DNA from: Pleurodeles waltl | Lineage: Eukaryota; Chordata; Amphibia; Caudata; Salamandridae | Reading direction: 5' to 3' | Assembly: GCF_031143425.1 (NCBI RefSeq) | Contig: NC_090448.1 | Location: 532,784,313 to 532,848,312 of the forward strand | Length of the DNA: 64,000 nt | Part shown: in pieces, positions 34,661-45,984 of the stretch | Position numbering within the stretch: the stretch's first letter is position 1 | How the letters are laid out: the number at the start of each line of letters is the position of its first letter | Notes under the pieces: generated by a model | Databases searched by the model: none | Seen by the model: the letters and a program-made list of their open reading frames with translations, nothing else | Told to the model about the DNA's origin: nothing | Made by a program: the position numbers and the translations under genes

Positions 34661-35849
34661 ATTCCTAAAACTAATTCATCTAAGAGCTGAAGTCAGGAAG
34701 GTTTTTTCTATAGAAAATGGAGCAGATAGGTCAGTCCACTACTTTTACCACAGACAAGGTAGGAGTTGTTGGGGAAACACTCAGGAAAGCTATAATAGAG
34801 AAAGCCAGTGTTTTTTTCAGTGTCTGGGGGAACCTCTAAAATAGCAATGGGCTAAAATGATGGCCCTTTAATGGAGGCCATAAAGTGATAAAGAAATTGT
34901 TATTAGTACTCTCTCTAACCCCTAATTATTGTAAGGGATTTTAGCATTACTCTAAACAAACTTGACAGGAAACTGGAAAACAAAAATTAGAAAAACAAAG
35001 CTAAAGGTTAACTTCAAATGTGGAAAGCAGTGAACATGTTAATGAGGAGTACGATCTAGTGGATTGCTGGAAGGAGTTGCATAAATGTCAAGTTAATTTC
35101 ACACAGGTCTTTCAATAACAGGAAAGCCAGACAAGAATTGATTATTTTTTGGTTTACTACTTGATAAGTTGTTTTTCCTTTCATAGGATTTGTACAGTTT
35201 TATCAGCTCCTGCTATGATCTCTATTGATGTTGCTCTTAGAAGTTCTCATCTTCATAGACTATCATGGAGGTTCTGGTAAGCAGACTTCTCTGTAAACAC
35301 TGATCTCAAAAATAAAAAACAAAAATCACTAAAAAAAAAAATTTTTAATACAATAGTGGTCAACAAGTGCTATATTAAGGCTTGTCTCAGATGCCTTCTC
35401 CAAATGGCACAATTAGTACAGAGAAAGAAAGGATATAAAATTCAGTCTCACAAAGAAGAAGGTGTTTACATCACTTCAGGGTGTTTAGTGAAAAAACTGA
35501 TTATAGATAATATAAGATAACAAAAAGATAATAGAAGACTACTGAATAAGTCTAAGGCAACAAATTATGAAGGTATTTTGGAAAAGGAATTAACAACAAA
35601 ACTAGAGTTAACAACAAAACAATGTTTGTCAAAATGGTGAAGGTAATAACATTGGCAAATATTGTAAATGGTAAATATTTAGCATTGAAAATCAAACCTA
35701 AATACATATTCAACTATCTTATTAAAAAGTACACAAAAATGCAATAAGATTGAAACTGACTAGGAGAAGCTATCTCATATATTTCATGTCTATTCTTGAG
35801 AACTATTTAAGAAGTGTAAGATAGTGGATTGTTACTTGTGGAAGGCTGT
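34661..35849. other. AT-rich stretch with no feature recognised
   Basis: Short A/T-rich runs only; no coding frame and no transposon terminus seen. Confidence 0.5.
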
Positions 35850-36270
35850 CACCCACCTCAAGAAAGAATGGCACTAACATGTCAGTGTGAAACCCAAACG
35901 TTATTAAATTACCCTGAGCTCAACCCCTGGTAGCCATGATACTGAGCAGACAGGTCTAACTTAGGGTAATGCGTAAATTAGTTATGCAGTACAAAAATAA
36001 TAATAAAATAAAAATATCGAGCAATAAGGATCCCAAACTAAATTAGAAAAATAGAGCAAATATTAATAAAAACAATGACACAAAAATTGCAAAAATCCAA
36101 TGAGGGGAACCAGAGATTTGAGTTTTTAATTTCTTTAAAAGTGAAAATAGTGCCAAAATGCACCAAGTGCCAATGATGGTCCTAGATTGCAGGTGATCAG
36201 GATGTAGGCATGATTTTAGGCTGAGTGTGGGTCGGAGATTCTAAGCAGGCTCAGCTCAATCAGAGATTTT

Positions 36271-36840
36271 GGCCCTCATTATTAACCTGGTGATCGAGGC
36301 CACCATGCCGGCGGTGGCGGGAAATCCCATCAACCGGCATTGCCGTCCAGACCGCCACATAATGAAGACAGGCAGCCTGGTGGTGGACGGCATCATTATC
36401 CGACAGGGCAGCGCTGCTGCCCCTCGGATAATGATCCCATTTCCACCAGCCTTTCCCTGGTGGGTTTCCCCGCCAGGGAAAGGCTGGCGGAAGGGGTGCT
36501 CCAGGGCCCCCCTGGGGGCCCCTGCACTGCCCAAGCACTTGGCATGGGCAGTGCAGGGGCCCTTGTGCAGTGCCCCATTGCACAGGTCGGGCAGTGATCT
36601 GCACGACATGTGCAGCTGCACCCGCCACACAGAGGCATTGACAGCGGCTCCATGTGGAGCCACCGGCAATGACCCGGCCAGGCCTTCTGCTGGGCTGGCA
36701 TGCGGAAACAATGTTTCCGCCCGCCGGCCCAGCGGAATGTTTATAATACGGCCGGCAGGGTTCCAGGGGGGGCGGCGGTCACTAGAAAGACCGCCAGCAT
36801 GGACACGACGATGAAAACCGCCGTGTTTATAATGAGGGCC
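36271..36840 (-). mobile_element. GC-rich hairpin-chain element, diverged copy
   Basis: This is a 570-bp element with TTT on both sides. The ends GGCCCTCATTATTAAC and GGCCCTCATTATAAAC are in inverted orientation. The hairpins, such as ATTATCCGA/TCGGATAAT, CAGCCTTTCCCTGG/CCAGGGAAAGGCTG and CCCTGCACTGCCCA/TGGGCAGTGCAGGG, are partly homologous to the other copies and run in the order of copy 2. Open frames inside are artefacts. Confidence 0.8.
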
Positions 36841-37219
36841 TTTATCTTTGGACTCAATCTCTGAAAAGGAAGTCAAAATCCTTCACGGGACCAGGCTGCT
36901 GGCTGTAGCCAACAAAGTTTCCTCGAAGCTGGATAGCAACCAGACAAAGTCCCACAGAAGCTGTTTGTTTTGGCAGGAAAAGCTTTGAGCGGGAGAAATG
37001 AAAACTTCACAGCCCCTATCTCTACATTGCCTGAATCCTTTTTGTGCCTTAGCCCGGCCAATATTTATATCTACAGACTTAGTCAGGCTTAGCTTCTTTT
37101 ATGGAGCTCTAAAGCCTCCAGCGGGGAAGCCTGAAGTTAGATCTCTTGAAGTTGCATGCAAACTGGACAAATTTGCCGTGCGGAATTTTCCAAAGTTCTT
37201 AGAAGTCCAAAAAGTCTCA

Positions 37220-37375
37220 GGCCCGTATTTATACTTTTTTTAGCGCCGCATTTGCGCCGCTTTTTGACGCAAAACGGCGCAAACCCACAAAATACAATGG
37301 TATTTTGCAAGTTTGCGCCGTTTTTGCGTCAAAAAACGACGCAAATGCGGCGTAAAAAAAGTATAAATACGGGCC
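37220..37375. mobile_element. 156-bp foldback MITE
   Basis: The whole element is one inverted repeat with arms of roughly 70 bp, beginning GGCCCGTATTTATACTTTTT and ending with its complement. It is flanked by TCA on both sides (37,217-37,219 and 37,376-37,378). The arms carry GCGCCGCATTTGCGCCGC and GACGCAAAACGGCGCAAAC. The 3-bp duplication and GGCCC start suggest Harbinger mobilisation. Confidence 0.85.
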
Positions 37376-37684
37376 TCAGCGTTTAAGAGATTGTAAGAGA
37401 AGTCCTGCTGGCAAAGCTAAGGGTTTCAGGACTTCAGGGACAGACGTATGGGTCAAGACTCACTCCAGCAGAGACCAACAGCAACGTCTGGGTTAGGTCC
37501 AATTGTAACTGGTTAGAATGTCACTTCAGAGAAAACATCCTCTTGCAGGTTGTTGTGTTGGTGTGTCCATAGAACCACGCAGGTAGTCAGCCAACTGACC
37601 CTTGGAGGCCATTTAATTGTCCTGGATACAACAGGGAGCAGTCCCAGTCCTTCGGGGCTACTCTCAGGTTACAGCAAACAGGGT

Positions 37685-37853
37685 TGATGTAGGTAAAGAC
37701 GGTTGAGTCCACATCAAGAGGTAAGTTAAATCATCTTTATTTGTAAACGCGACCTAGCGTCCAGTCTCTCCGGAGAAACAGAATCAACTGTCATCTCCGG
37801 AATGCTCGGACTGCCTGCGTTCTGGAGAATGCGCCCAGAACTCACACACAACA
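37685..37853 (-). repeat. G2 3' LTR (left)
   Basis: 169 bp. It differs from the right LTR mainly by 27 extra bases near 37,806-37,833 and a few substitutions. Confidence 0.9.
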
Positions 37854-37865
37854 TATCCTCTTGCC
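37854..37865 (-). other. Polypurine tract of G2
   Basis: GGCAAGAGGATA on the minus strand immediately precedes the 3' LTR. Confidence 0.55.
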
Positions 37866-37982
37866 TTCATATAAATAATGTAACAAAGAAAATAACTGGT
37901 ATGAAACTGAAACTTAAAACGGAGAACAAATTATTACTTCGTAACACAGTCTTTCAAATAATTAAACAATTGTGAGACATAA

Positions 37983-40900
37983 TCACTTCAAAATATAATC
38001 TTTAAAATAACTAGGACACTTGCAAGTCCTCATCAATTGTTCACAAACCACTCCTTTTGTTTGAGAATTCTTTCTCTCTTGAGTTACACTGGTACTTTGT
38101 GATTTGCTCTCTCCAGCCTCAGAAACAGTACCGTGACTCACACCAGGAGTAGTTCCTCCTTCATCGCTCCTTCCAGCCTCAGAAACAGCACAGTGACTCA
38201 CACCAGAAGTAGATCCTCCTTCATCGCTCCTTCCAGCATCAGAATCAGTACTGTGATCACTCCAGAAGAAGGAGCTAGGACATTCATCCTCCACCTGACT
38301 TGAAACACACTTTCCCCCCTTTTGATACAGGGCCACATTTCTCACATTCCACTTCTCTCCTCCTTCAATCTCAACTTGAATTTTTCTCACCTTCTTCACA
38401 CGAAAAGGGCCTCTAAATTTTGAAACACCCGCCCTTACTCTACCTGATTTGCCTTTGACCCAGTCCCCCACCATTAATCCGTGTTTATGCAGACAGGGCA
38501 CACCTGTTTTGTCACCACCACCAGATGCGACCCACTCTTGAAGCCAAGAAGGAATCAATTTCGACCCCATCGGTCTCCCTCTCATCACTCGGAAAGGAGT
38601 CACACCTGTAGCACTATGAATCGTGGAGCGATATGCTCGTACTACATCAATTATAATTTTCTACACATTACAATGATTAGCCAAAGCTAACTGTATAGTT
38701 CCTTTGATTAATCTGTTAATTCTCTCAACAATTCCATTACCCTCTGGGTAGTATAGGGACGTCCTGGTGTGTCGCACTCCACAATTCTTCAAAAACAAGC
38801 ACATCTCATTCGAAGTCAATTGAGTGCCATTGTCTGTGATAAGGACCCTGGGAATGCCTTCCTCCATGAAAATATCCTCTAAAACTTTTATAGTTGTGGA
38901 CGTAGTGACATCACGAACAAACCTAACCACTAACCATCTTGAGTGTACATCCACAACTACAACTGCGAAACGCATTTGAAAGGGAACTTCCCATAACGGA
39001 CCAATGAAATCTAAACAAATAGTGTGCCAAGGTTTCCCCGGATCTTCAATATGTCCTTCCACCCTGCCAACGACTACTTTCAACCTCTTCTCACTCTCTC
39101 TGCATAGTCTACACTGTTCCACCCAACCCTTAACCTGTCCATCCAAACCTGGCTACCAAAAATTCTCTTTCAATCTTCTGCTCGTCATCCCCTGACCCAA
39201 ATGACCCTCATGAGCTGAGGAAAATAATTTAAACCTCAACCCAACCGGTGGAACAAAACGTTCACCCCGCATCAATACGCTGTCCCCACAACACAACAGC
39301 TCATCCAACACATCCAAAAAAGGCCTGTCAGACAGCGGAAGAGTACTCTCCCTTCGAATCCCTAAAGAGACTAATCTAAAAACGCATTTAAGACAATCAT
39401 CAGCTGCCATCTCTTCCTTCCATTCATCCAGTGTAAATGTACCTAAACCCCATTCAACCACATCACAGATGGAAGCAACGGCATCATCGGTATCGCAAGA
39501 CTTTACCGACTGAGCATCTACCTCCTCCCAGTCAAGGGACAACTTGGACAGACAGTCAGCCTGAACATTTTTCCAACCCTGAACATACTCAACACGATAC
39601 AAATACTCCTGCATCCTTGCAGATAGTCTAGCTAACCTCGCTGACCCCTTACCCGCACCACCAGCAGATAATATTCTTAACAAGGGTTTGTGATCACTCC
39701 TCAAAGTAAACTCCAACCCCCACAAATACGTTCTGAAATATTCTGTGCCCCAGACAGCCGCTAAAGCCTCACGCTCAATGACAGAATAGTTTAGCTCCAC
39801 TTGTGTCAGTGTACGAGAAGCAAACGCGACTGTCTTCTCTTGTTTTCCATGTACTTGTGATAATACAGCTCCTAAACCAGTGCCACTGGCATCCACAGTC
39901 AAAATAGAGCGTAAATTAATATCAAAAGCTGTCAAAATATCTGCATCACAAATCTCATCCTTAATTCGATTAAAACAACTTACTTGTTTATCAGACCAAC
40001 AAAACTTACTCCCCTTCCTCAACAACTTCCTTAAATTCTCAGTCTTGCTTGCAAATTTGTTTACAAACTTGGAGTAGTTCTCCACCAGTCCTAAAAAAGA
40101 CCTCAACTGGTCTTTGTTAGCTGGTGCAGGTGCGAATTTGATGGCCTCTAAAAGACTTTTCTTCGGCTTAATACTGCCTTTAGCAATGGAATACCCGAGG
40201 TAGTCAATTTCCTCCACCAAAAAAATACACTTTTCCTTATTTAGGCTTAGACCCGATTCTCCAATGATCTTGAGTACCTTTCTGAGAGTGACATTGTGCT
40301 CATCAACTGTTTCACCCATCACATATATATCATCTTGAAAAAATAATACATCCTTCAGACTACCAAACATCTGACCCATCAATCGCTGAAACACACTCGC
40401 TGCAGAAGCCAGACCAAAAGGCAGACGGGTAAATTGGAAAGTACCTTCCGGAGTGACAAATGCAGTTATATGCTTAGAACCAGGATGAAGTTTAATCTGA
40501 TGGTAAGCACTCCTCAAATCTGATTTGGAGAAAAACCTACAATTTTTGACCGCAGATAGCAACTCATTTATATTGGGCAAAGGGTAGGTATCAACCACAA
40601 TGTTCTGATTTACTGACCTCAAGTCTACACACAATCTGACCTTCCCATCCGATTTCCGCGTAATAACAACCGGAGAAATCCATGGGGAAACTTCAATAGG
40701 TTCAATGGTTCCCTCCACCAACATGTTATAAATCAATTTCTTGACTTCCTCCCTTACCACAAATGGAATCTTGCGAACTTTATGCTGAATAGGATGAGCA
40801 TCTTTTCTCAACACTATCCTATGCACATAACCTTTTAAACATCCTAATTCTTTTTTAAATACATCTCCAGCCCCCTCCAAAATGTCTTCTAAATGTATGT

Positions 40901-41300
40901 TTTCCACCAACAAAACCTGATTGGGCGCTCTGGGACTGATGACAATGTTGAGATCATATTGATGCATCCAACCCAATATAGGTGGGCCCTCAACAGACAC
41001 ATATACTTTTCCAAGAACTTTCCTTCCACTAAAATGAATTTCCTTCAACATATAACCCAACAAATGAATTTCCACCCCTTGGTATCCCCCTGGGGATATA
41101 TCTTTTGGTAACCACTCTTCTTTTCCCCCAAAACGCCTAAAAAGACTCTCTGGGATTATAGTGTACAACGAACCAGAGTCCACCATGAGATTTAGCTGAA
41201 CTTCCCCAATTAAGAAAGAAGCTGTAGGTCTAGAACATCGACGATCACTCCCACTCACTCTCAGAATAGCATCTTTTCCCACAACAAGTACCCTGTCCTC
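37983..41300 (-). pseudogene. G2 pol polyprotein
   Basis: The main frame (41,282-39,153) encodes aspartic protease (LMVDSGSLYTIIPESLF), reverse transcriptase (VDLRSVNQNIV, FFSKSDLRSAYHQI, RLPFGLASAASVFQRLM, FFQDDIYV in place of the usual YxDD), and RNase H (LTVDASGTGLGAVLS, E in IEREALAAV, LRSDHKPLL). The integrase zinc module starts at HEGHLGQGMTSRRL. An in-frame TAG at 39,153-39,155 precedes the rest of integrase (CRLC; LDFIGP, ITDNGTQLTS and NGIVERINRLIK give the D,D,E triad). A second in-frame TAG at 38,661-38,663 is followed by the C-terminal domain and a Ser/Glu/Gly repeat tail (SEAGRSDEGG units). Two stops are the only interruptions in pol seen. Confidence 0.9.
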
Positions 41301-41332
41301 ACAAGGAGATTCACAGCATTCCTACACTAAAT

Positions 41333-42119
41333 TTATGCTTGATCTAGATTCTTTAGTACCACGGTTATTTTCTCTGCACACACGGGCAAAATGTCCGCTG
41401 CGGCCACACTTACGAAACTCCTTATTGACAGCAAAACCTTTCTTGGAGTCTCCCAAGTGCGAAGTACTACCACACCTAAAGCACTCCCTCCCCCTACTGC
41501 CAACAAACATGTTTTTTTTGTTGTAACTCCAGTTTCAGGCCGCAAAATTGTAGGATCATTTAATAAAGCCATAACTTCCACAGTTTTCTCTTTCCTTTCC
41601 AATTCCTTAATACAGCGTTTTGATTCCTCCATCACTTTTGCCAAGTCAATCGCTTCTTGTAGCTTGGGATTCATTGCCGCCCATAACCTCTCCTGAATCT
41701 TTTTATCACAGCACTGTACAATGAGTTGATCCCGTATTAGTTCATCTGTCATAGGGCCAAACTTGCACTTAACAGACAATTCCCTCAACCGCGACACCAA
41801 ATCATCAATAGACTCATGATGATCTTGAGGTTGAGTATAAAATTTGTACCTAGCTAAAACTAAATTAGTCTCTTTTGCGAACCTATTCTCCAACCTTTTA
41901 ATCGCTTCTTTGAAAACATCATCCATAGGTTGGCCATTGGGCCCTCACACCCTAAAGTACTCAAAAGTATAGCTTTTTCCTTTGAGAAGGATAACCCTGA
42001 CCATCCAAGGCAACAATATAATTCTCAAGCATTTCTATCCAATCCTCCCAAGGAAGAACTGGCACACCAGGAACAGGTAGATATAAAGGTGGAGGAGAAA
42101 TATTACAGTGAGAAGCCAT
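41333..42119 (-). pseudogene. G2 gag
   Basis: The likely start is the ATG at 42,119 (MASHCNISPPPLYLPVPG, then PWEDWIEMLENYIVALDG, a typical gypsy capsid opening). The frame stops at 41,961 after a shift and resumes as 41,926-41,333, with ENRFAKETNLVLARYKF, DLVSRLRELSVKC, a coiled-coil-like segment and, after another shift, a degenerate nucleocapsid with two zinc-knuckle-like motifs (CFRCGSTSHLGDS and KCGRSGHFARVC, each lacking one Cys). The hairpin element at 42,225-42,803 lies just upstream in the leader. Confidence 0.8.
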
Positions 42120-42224
42120 CACAACAATGGTCAAATACGTGCTAAACAAGATAAACAATGTCAAACAGTGAACAGAAAAGCTGTACAATTCAATGTTTAA
42201 CTTTTCACAATACAGCCAGATTAA

Positions 42225-42803
42225 GGCGGTCATTCTGACCGCGGCGGTCGGCGGTCGCCAAGCGGTTCCCGCCGAAAGACCGCGGCGGCCATTCCGGCTT
42301 TCCCGCTGGGCCGGCGGGCGACCGCCAGAAGACCGCCGGCCGGCCCAGCGGGACAGCCCCTTCAACAATGAAGCCGGCTCGGAATGGAGCCAGCGGAGTT
42401 GAAGGGGTGCGACGGGTGCAGTGGCACCCGTTGCGATTTTCACTGTTTGTGGGGCCCTGTTCGGGGGCCCCTGCACTGCCCATGCCAGTGGCGTGGGCAG
42501 TGCAGGGGCCACCAGGGGCCCCACAGCACCCGTTCCCGCCATCCTGGTTCTGGCGGTGGACTCCGCCAGAAACAGGCTGTCGGGAAGGGGGTCGGAATCC
42601 CCATGGCGGTGCTGCAAGCAGCGCCGCCATGGCGGGTTTCCTGGGCCAGCGGGAAACCGGCGGGAAACCGCCGGCTCCCCTTTTCCGACCGCGGCTTTAT
42701 TGCCGAGGTCAGAATCGCCCAGGAAGCACCGCCAGCCTGTTGACGGTACTTCCGCCGCACTCCGCCATGGCGTTCATGGACCGCCAAGGTAAGAATGACC
42801 CCC
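42225..42803 (+). mobile_element. GC-rich hairpin-chain element, copy 4
   Basis: This is a 579-bp element with TAA on both sides (42,222-42,224 and 42,804-42,806). Its ends are GGCGGTCATTCTGACC and the inverted GGGGGTCATTCTTACC. Stems include CTTTCCCGCTGGGCCGGCGG with its partner, CGACGGGTGCA, CCCTGCACTGCCCATGCC/GGCGTGGGCAGTGCAGGG and ACCGCCAG. It is inserted in the gag leader of G2, so it is younger than that element. Confidence 0.9.
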
Positions 42804-43370
42804 TAAGTTCTCACAGTATTTTCTTTTCTTTTACTTGCTGCTTTTAAAGTACTCTTTGTCCAGCCAGCAATCTAAAAGTGGCAGCCTGTCCCTATAGGAA
42901 CGAGCAGGACAGAAAAATACTCTTCATCAATGGCCTCCTCCCAATTTCCCCACTTCCAATGAAACACTCCAATGCCGTCAAAGGCAGGAAAACTTCTGGG
43001 GTATTTCCCAGAAATCCCTTTCCAACACAAGAGGTTCCGGTTTAAACAAGTTACTGCGCCGGCTCCCAGGGCGCCTGTACCAGTGAGAGGATGACGTTCC
43101 GATACTGCGCGTTGATCCGCCGGCACACCTTCAACTCCGCACGTTTCTAAAACACACAAAGCCGCTCCGTGCCTCCTGGAGAACACCACACTGATCCCCT
43201 CTTCCTGGACGTTCCCCTTCCAATCCGCTTGTCAGCGACGCGGCGGTATTGATTCACTCGATTCGGCGAACACCTTGCCAGCTTGCCACTGGTGACAGGA
43301 ACCAATGGCAGGAACAGGATCAGGACCACACCAGCAAAAGCAGGAACAGGGCTGACCTAGGTCGCGCTAA

Positions 43371-43386
43371 GTCACCTTCGTCGCCA
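43371..43386 (-). other. Candidate primer-binding site of G2
   Basis: TGGCGACGAAGGTGAC on the minus strand, three bases inside the 5' LTR. The TGG start fits tRNA 3' ends; the tRNA was not identified. Confidence 0.4.
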
Positions 43387-43389
43387 AAA

Positions 43390-43531
43390 TGATGTAGGTA
43401 AAGACGGTCGAGTCCACATCAAGAGATAAGTTAAATCATCTTTATTTGTAAACGCGACCTAGCGTCCAGCCTCACTGGAGAAACAGAATCAACTGTCATC
43501 TCCGGAATGCACCCAGAACTCACACACAACA
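43390..43531 (-). repeat. G2 5' LTR (right)
   Basis: 142 bp, TGATGTAGG...CACACAACA, followed by AGGGT. Confidence 0.9.
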
Positions 43532-43536
43532 AGGGT

Positions 43537-44133
43537 CTAGCCTTTTTATGTTTTTTTACAGGTCCAGAAAGTGTTCTGAGGAGGGTTCCATTAGGTGCTA
43601 TGTTTATAGTTGGCACTAGTCTGTGGGAGAGGGTGACTCCAGGGGTAGCACTACCCACTTTTAAAGCAGTTCATGTTTGTCCTACTGCAAACAATCCCAG
43701 AGTGCACCTCATTCCTAAAATTCAAGATGGGGAGACCCCTCTTCCCTTTGTGCAGAGCCTTTGTATTGACCTAGAGCTGTGGCCAGGGTAATGAACATTC
43801 CTCTCCCCTATGTCCACTCTAAACTGGGCTTGGGATAGCATTCCCCTTTCAGTCCGGGCAGAGTTCGTGGAGTTCTGAAAAAACTCTGCTGCGCCAAGAT
43901 GAGTTCTGCAAGTGGTGGATTTTGAGTAAGTTGCGCTGATTTTCAGTACCAGAGGTTTCTCCCACACTGTAAAATCAGCGCAAACTGCATCACGCGGAGT
44001 GCCAGAGGGCGCTAACTTCTTTCTGCCATTGAGAAGATTTTCTATTCGAGAGGTAGCTTCCTCAACGCGAGCAACAGCTTTCTCAACTTGAGCGGTAGTG
44101 ACCTGCAGCGACCGCCCGTGTTCAGAATCTCAC
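43537..44133. other. Probable continuation of LTR-like DNA, no gene
   Basis: Blocks such as 'ccagaaagtgttctgagg' and 'gtgggagagggtgactcc' resemble the interior of solo LTR A, so this appears to be the other side of the LTR split by G2. No coding frame. Confidence 0.3.
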
Positions 44134-44464
44134 TTAGGGGGTCATTACAACTCTGGTGGACGGTGTTAAAGCAGCGGTAAGACCGCCAACAGGCCGGCGG
44201 AAATTTTTTGGGAATTACGACCGTGGCGGAAACCGCCAACTAAGACAGCCACTTTAACACTCCGACTGCCACGATGGTACAAACAAACAGCTCGGCGGTC
44301 ACCGCCAACAGACAGGCGGAGGACAATGTACCGCCCACACTATTATGACAGGTCAATCCGCCACCTTTTCCGGGGCGGATACACCGCAGGTAAAAACACG
44401 GCGGAAAGAGGAATTTCAAAGGGAAAACGCTCACCTCTCCAACTCCACGAGGAAGGAGGACACC

Positions 44465-44547
44465 ATGGACCCGGAACTCCAAATTCTCCCTGCGATAGTC
44501 TTCCTGCTCCTGTACCAGGAGCACCAACGCCGGCGGCGAAGACCACG
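44465..44547 (+). CDS. Inferred transposase exon 1, H3
   Basis: This is an 83-bp exon from ATG to ACG/GTGAGT. It encodes MDPELQILPAIVFLLLYQEH followed by QRRRRRPR, a hydrophobic helix and a basic run that could act in nuclear import. It ends in phase 2, and exon 2 at 49,792 begins with the single base needed, so the two join in frame. The sequence is conserved at the same place in H4 (62,395-62,477) and H2, which supports its being coding. The linkage to the transposase is inferred and not proven. Confidence 0.6.
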
Positions 44548-44989
44548 GTGAGTACTGCACCTACGACACAGTGGAGGCAAAAAACAGTGACACAAACACG
44601 CAACACCCCCACCCCCACCCTCACCCACTACAACACACACACTAATACATATTTATACATTATAGTTACAACCCCCAACCCCCCCGGAAGAATGCAAAGA
44701 CAAAAGGAAATGAGTGTAAACATTGTAATATATCAAAATTCAGTAAGCAAAAATATACATATATACACTATTAACAAAATATACACCAAGATTATTAGTC
44801 CAGGTATTGCACCATTCATAGTCCGTGGACCACTGGGCCCAAAATGCATGGGCGAGGCCCACACACGATACCAGATCAAAACAGAGAGAGCACTGCAGAG
44901 GCATCAGATAGAAATACAACAGGCAACTCAGGGGGAAGGGAAGGGGGGGCACCTCAGCCGGATGAGTGCACGACGCCAGATCCACGAGG

Positions 44990-45365
44990 GGCCTCCATGC
45001 CCACTGATGTATCTTAGGGAGTGCAAAGCCACAGTCTCTCACGTCTCTACAGTGGGTGGTTTGCCCACTGATCAATCCTGGGGAGTGCAAACCCACAGTC
45101 TCTCAAGTCTCTACAGTGGGTGGTTTGCCCACTGATCAATCCTGGGGAGTGCAAAGCCACAGTCTCTCAAGTCTCTACAGTGGGTGGTTTGCCCACTGAT
45201 CATTCCTGGGGAGTGCAAAGCCACAATTTCTCAAGTCTCTACAGTGGGTGGTTTGCCCACTGTTCCATCCCGGGGAGTGCAAAGCCAAAGTCTCTCAAGT
45301 CTCTACAGTGGCTGGTTTGCCCACTGATCAATCCTGGGGAGTGCAAAGCCACAGTCTCTCAAGTG
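44990..45365. repeat. 64-bp tandem repeat
   Basis: Nearly six units, spaced exactly 64 bp, each with GTCTCTACAGTGGGTGGTTT and GGGGAGTGCAAAGCC. It lies in H3 between transposase exon 1 and the end of gene B, in the transposase intron. Confidence 0.9.
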
Positions 45366-45935
45366 GATAACATTCTCCACTGGTTTCTGGAGGGGACTTT
45401 GTGCCCAGAGTGCTTCATCCTGCCAAGGACTGAGGTAGTGGATGTCTTTCTCCACTGGTTCTGGAGGGGGCTTTGTGCCCAGAGTGCTTCATCCTGCCAA
45501 GGACTGAGGTAGTGGATGTCTTCCTCCACTGGTTCTGGAGGGGGCTTTGTGCCCAGAGTGCTTCATCCTGCCAAGGACTGAGGTAGTGGATGTCTTTCTC
45601 CACTGGTTCTGGAGGGGGACTGGTGCCCAGAGTGCTTCATCCTGCCAAGGACTGAGGTAGTGGGTGTATCTCTCCACTGGTTCTGGAGGGGGCTTTGTGC
45701 CCAGAGTGCTTCATCCTGCCAAGGACAGAGGTAGTGGATGTATCTCTCCACTGGTTCTGGAGGGGGCTTTGTGCCCAGAGTGCTTCATCCTGCCAAGGAC
45801 TGAGGTAGTGGATGTATCTCTCCACTGGTTCTGGAGGGGGCTTTGTGCCCAGAGTGCTTCATCCTGCCTAGGACTGAGGCAGTGGATGTATCTCTCCACT
45901 GGTTCTGGAGCGGGCTATGTGCCCATAGTGCATCA
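45366..45935. repeat. 74-bp tandem repeat
   Basis: About 7.5 units containing CTCCACTGGTTCTGGAGGGG and GCTTCATCCTGCCAAGGACT. Because 74 is not a multiple of three, each unit shifts frame, so the overlapping short frames seen here are not genes. Confidence 0.9.
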
Positions 45936-45984
45936 ATCACCCCGTGACGTCCCTGTTGCGTCAGTGCCCCTGCCGCTCATGGGC

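Larger units (their letters stand above)
35850..37684 (-). repeat. Diverged LTR-like repeat, right part beyond G2
   Basis: Several blocks resemble solo LTR A in the same order, for example 'cccctggtagc', 'ctgagcag' plus 'aggtctaacttag' near 35,927-35,960, and a CAG-rich segment near 37,460-37,660. Similarity is patchy. The G2 element is inserted in it (AGGGT duplicated), and it seems to resume at 43,537. It also contains a hairpin element (36,271) and a MITE (37,220). Boundaries are not determined. Confidence 0.35.
37685..43531 (-). mobile_element. Ty3/gypsy element G2, nearly complete
   Basis: This is a minus-strand LTR retrotransposon with very short LTRs: 169 bp left (37,685-37,853) and 142 bp right (43,390-43,531). 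Both run TGATGTAGG...CACACAACA. AGGGT is perfectly duplicated at 37,680-37,684 and 43,532-43,536. A purine-rich GGCAAGAGGATA abuts the left LTR, and a candidate primer-binding site starting TGGCGACG lies near the right LTR. Order: gag, protease, reverse transcriptase, RNase H, integrase, variable tail. A hairpin element (42,225-42,803) lies in the leader. Few breaks, so a fairly recent insertion. Confidence 0.9.

Noticed and set aside
42205..42847. Long overlapping frames (up to 218 codons) around the hairpin element in G2
   Set aside because: Only the last 53 codons (from 42,119 down) are gag; the rest is read through the inserted hairpin element.
44990..45935. CRISPR-like array
   Set aside because: Head-to-tail 64- and 74-bp units without unique spacers; eukaryotic minisatellites.
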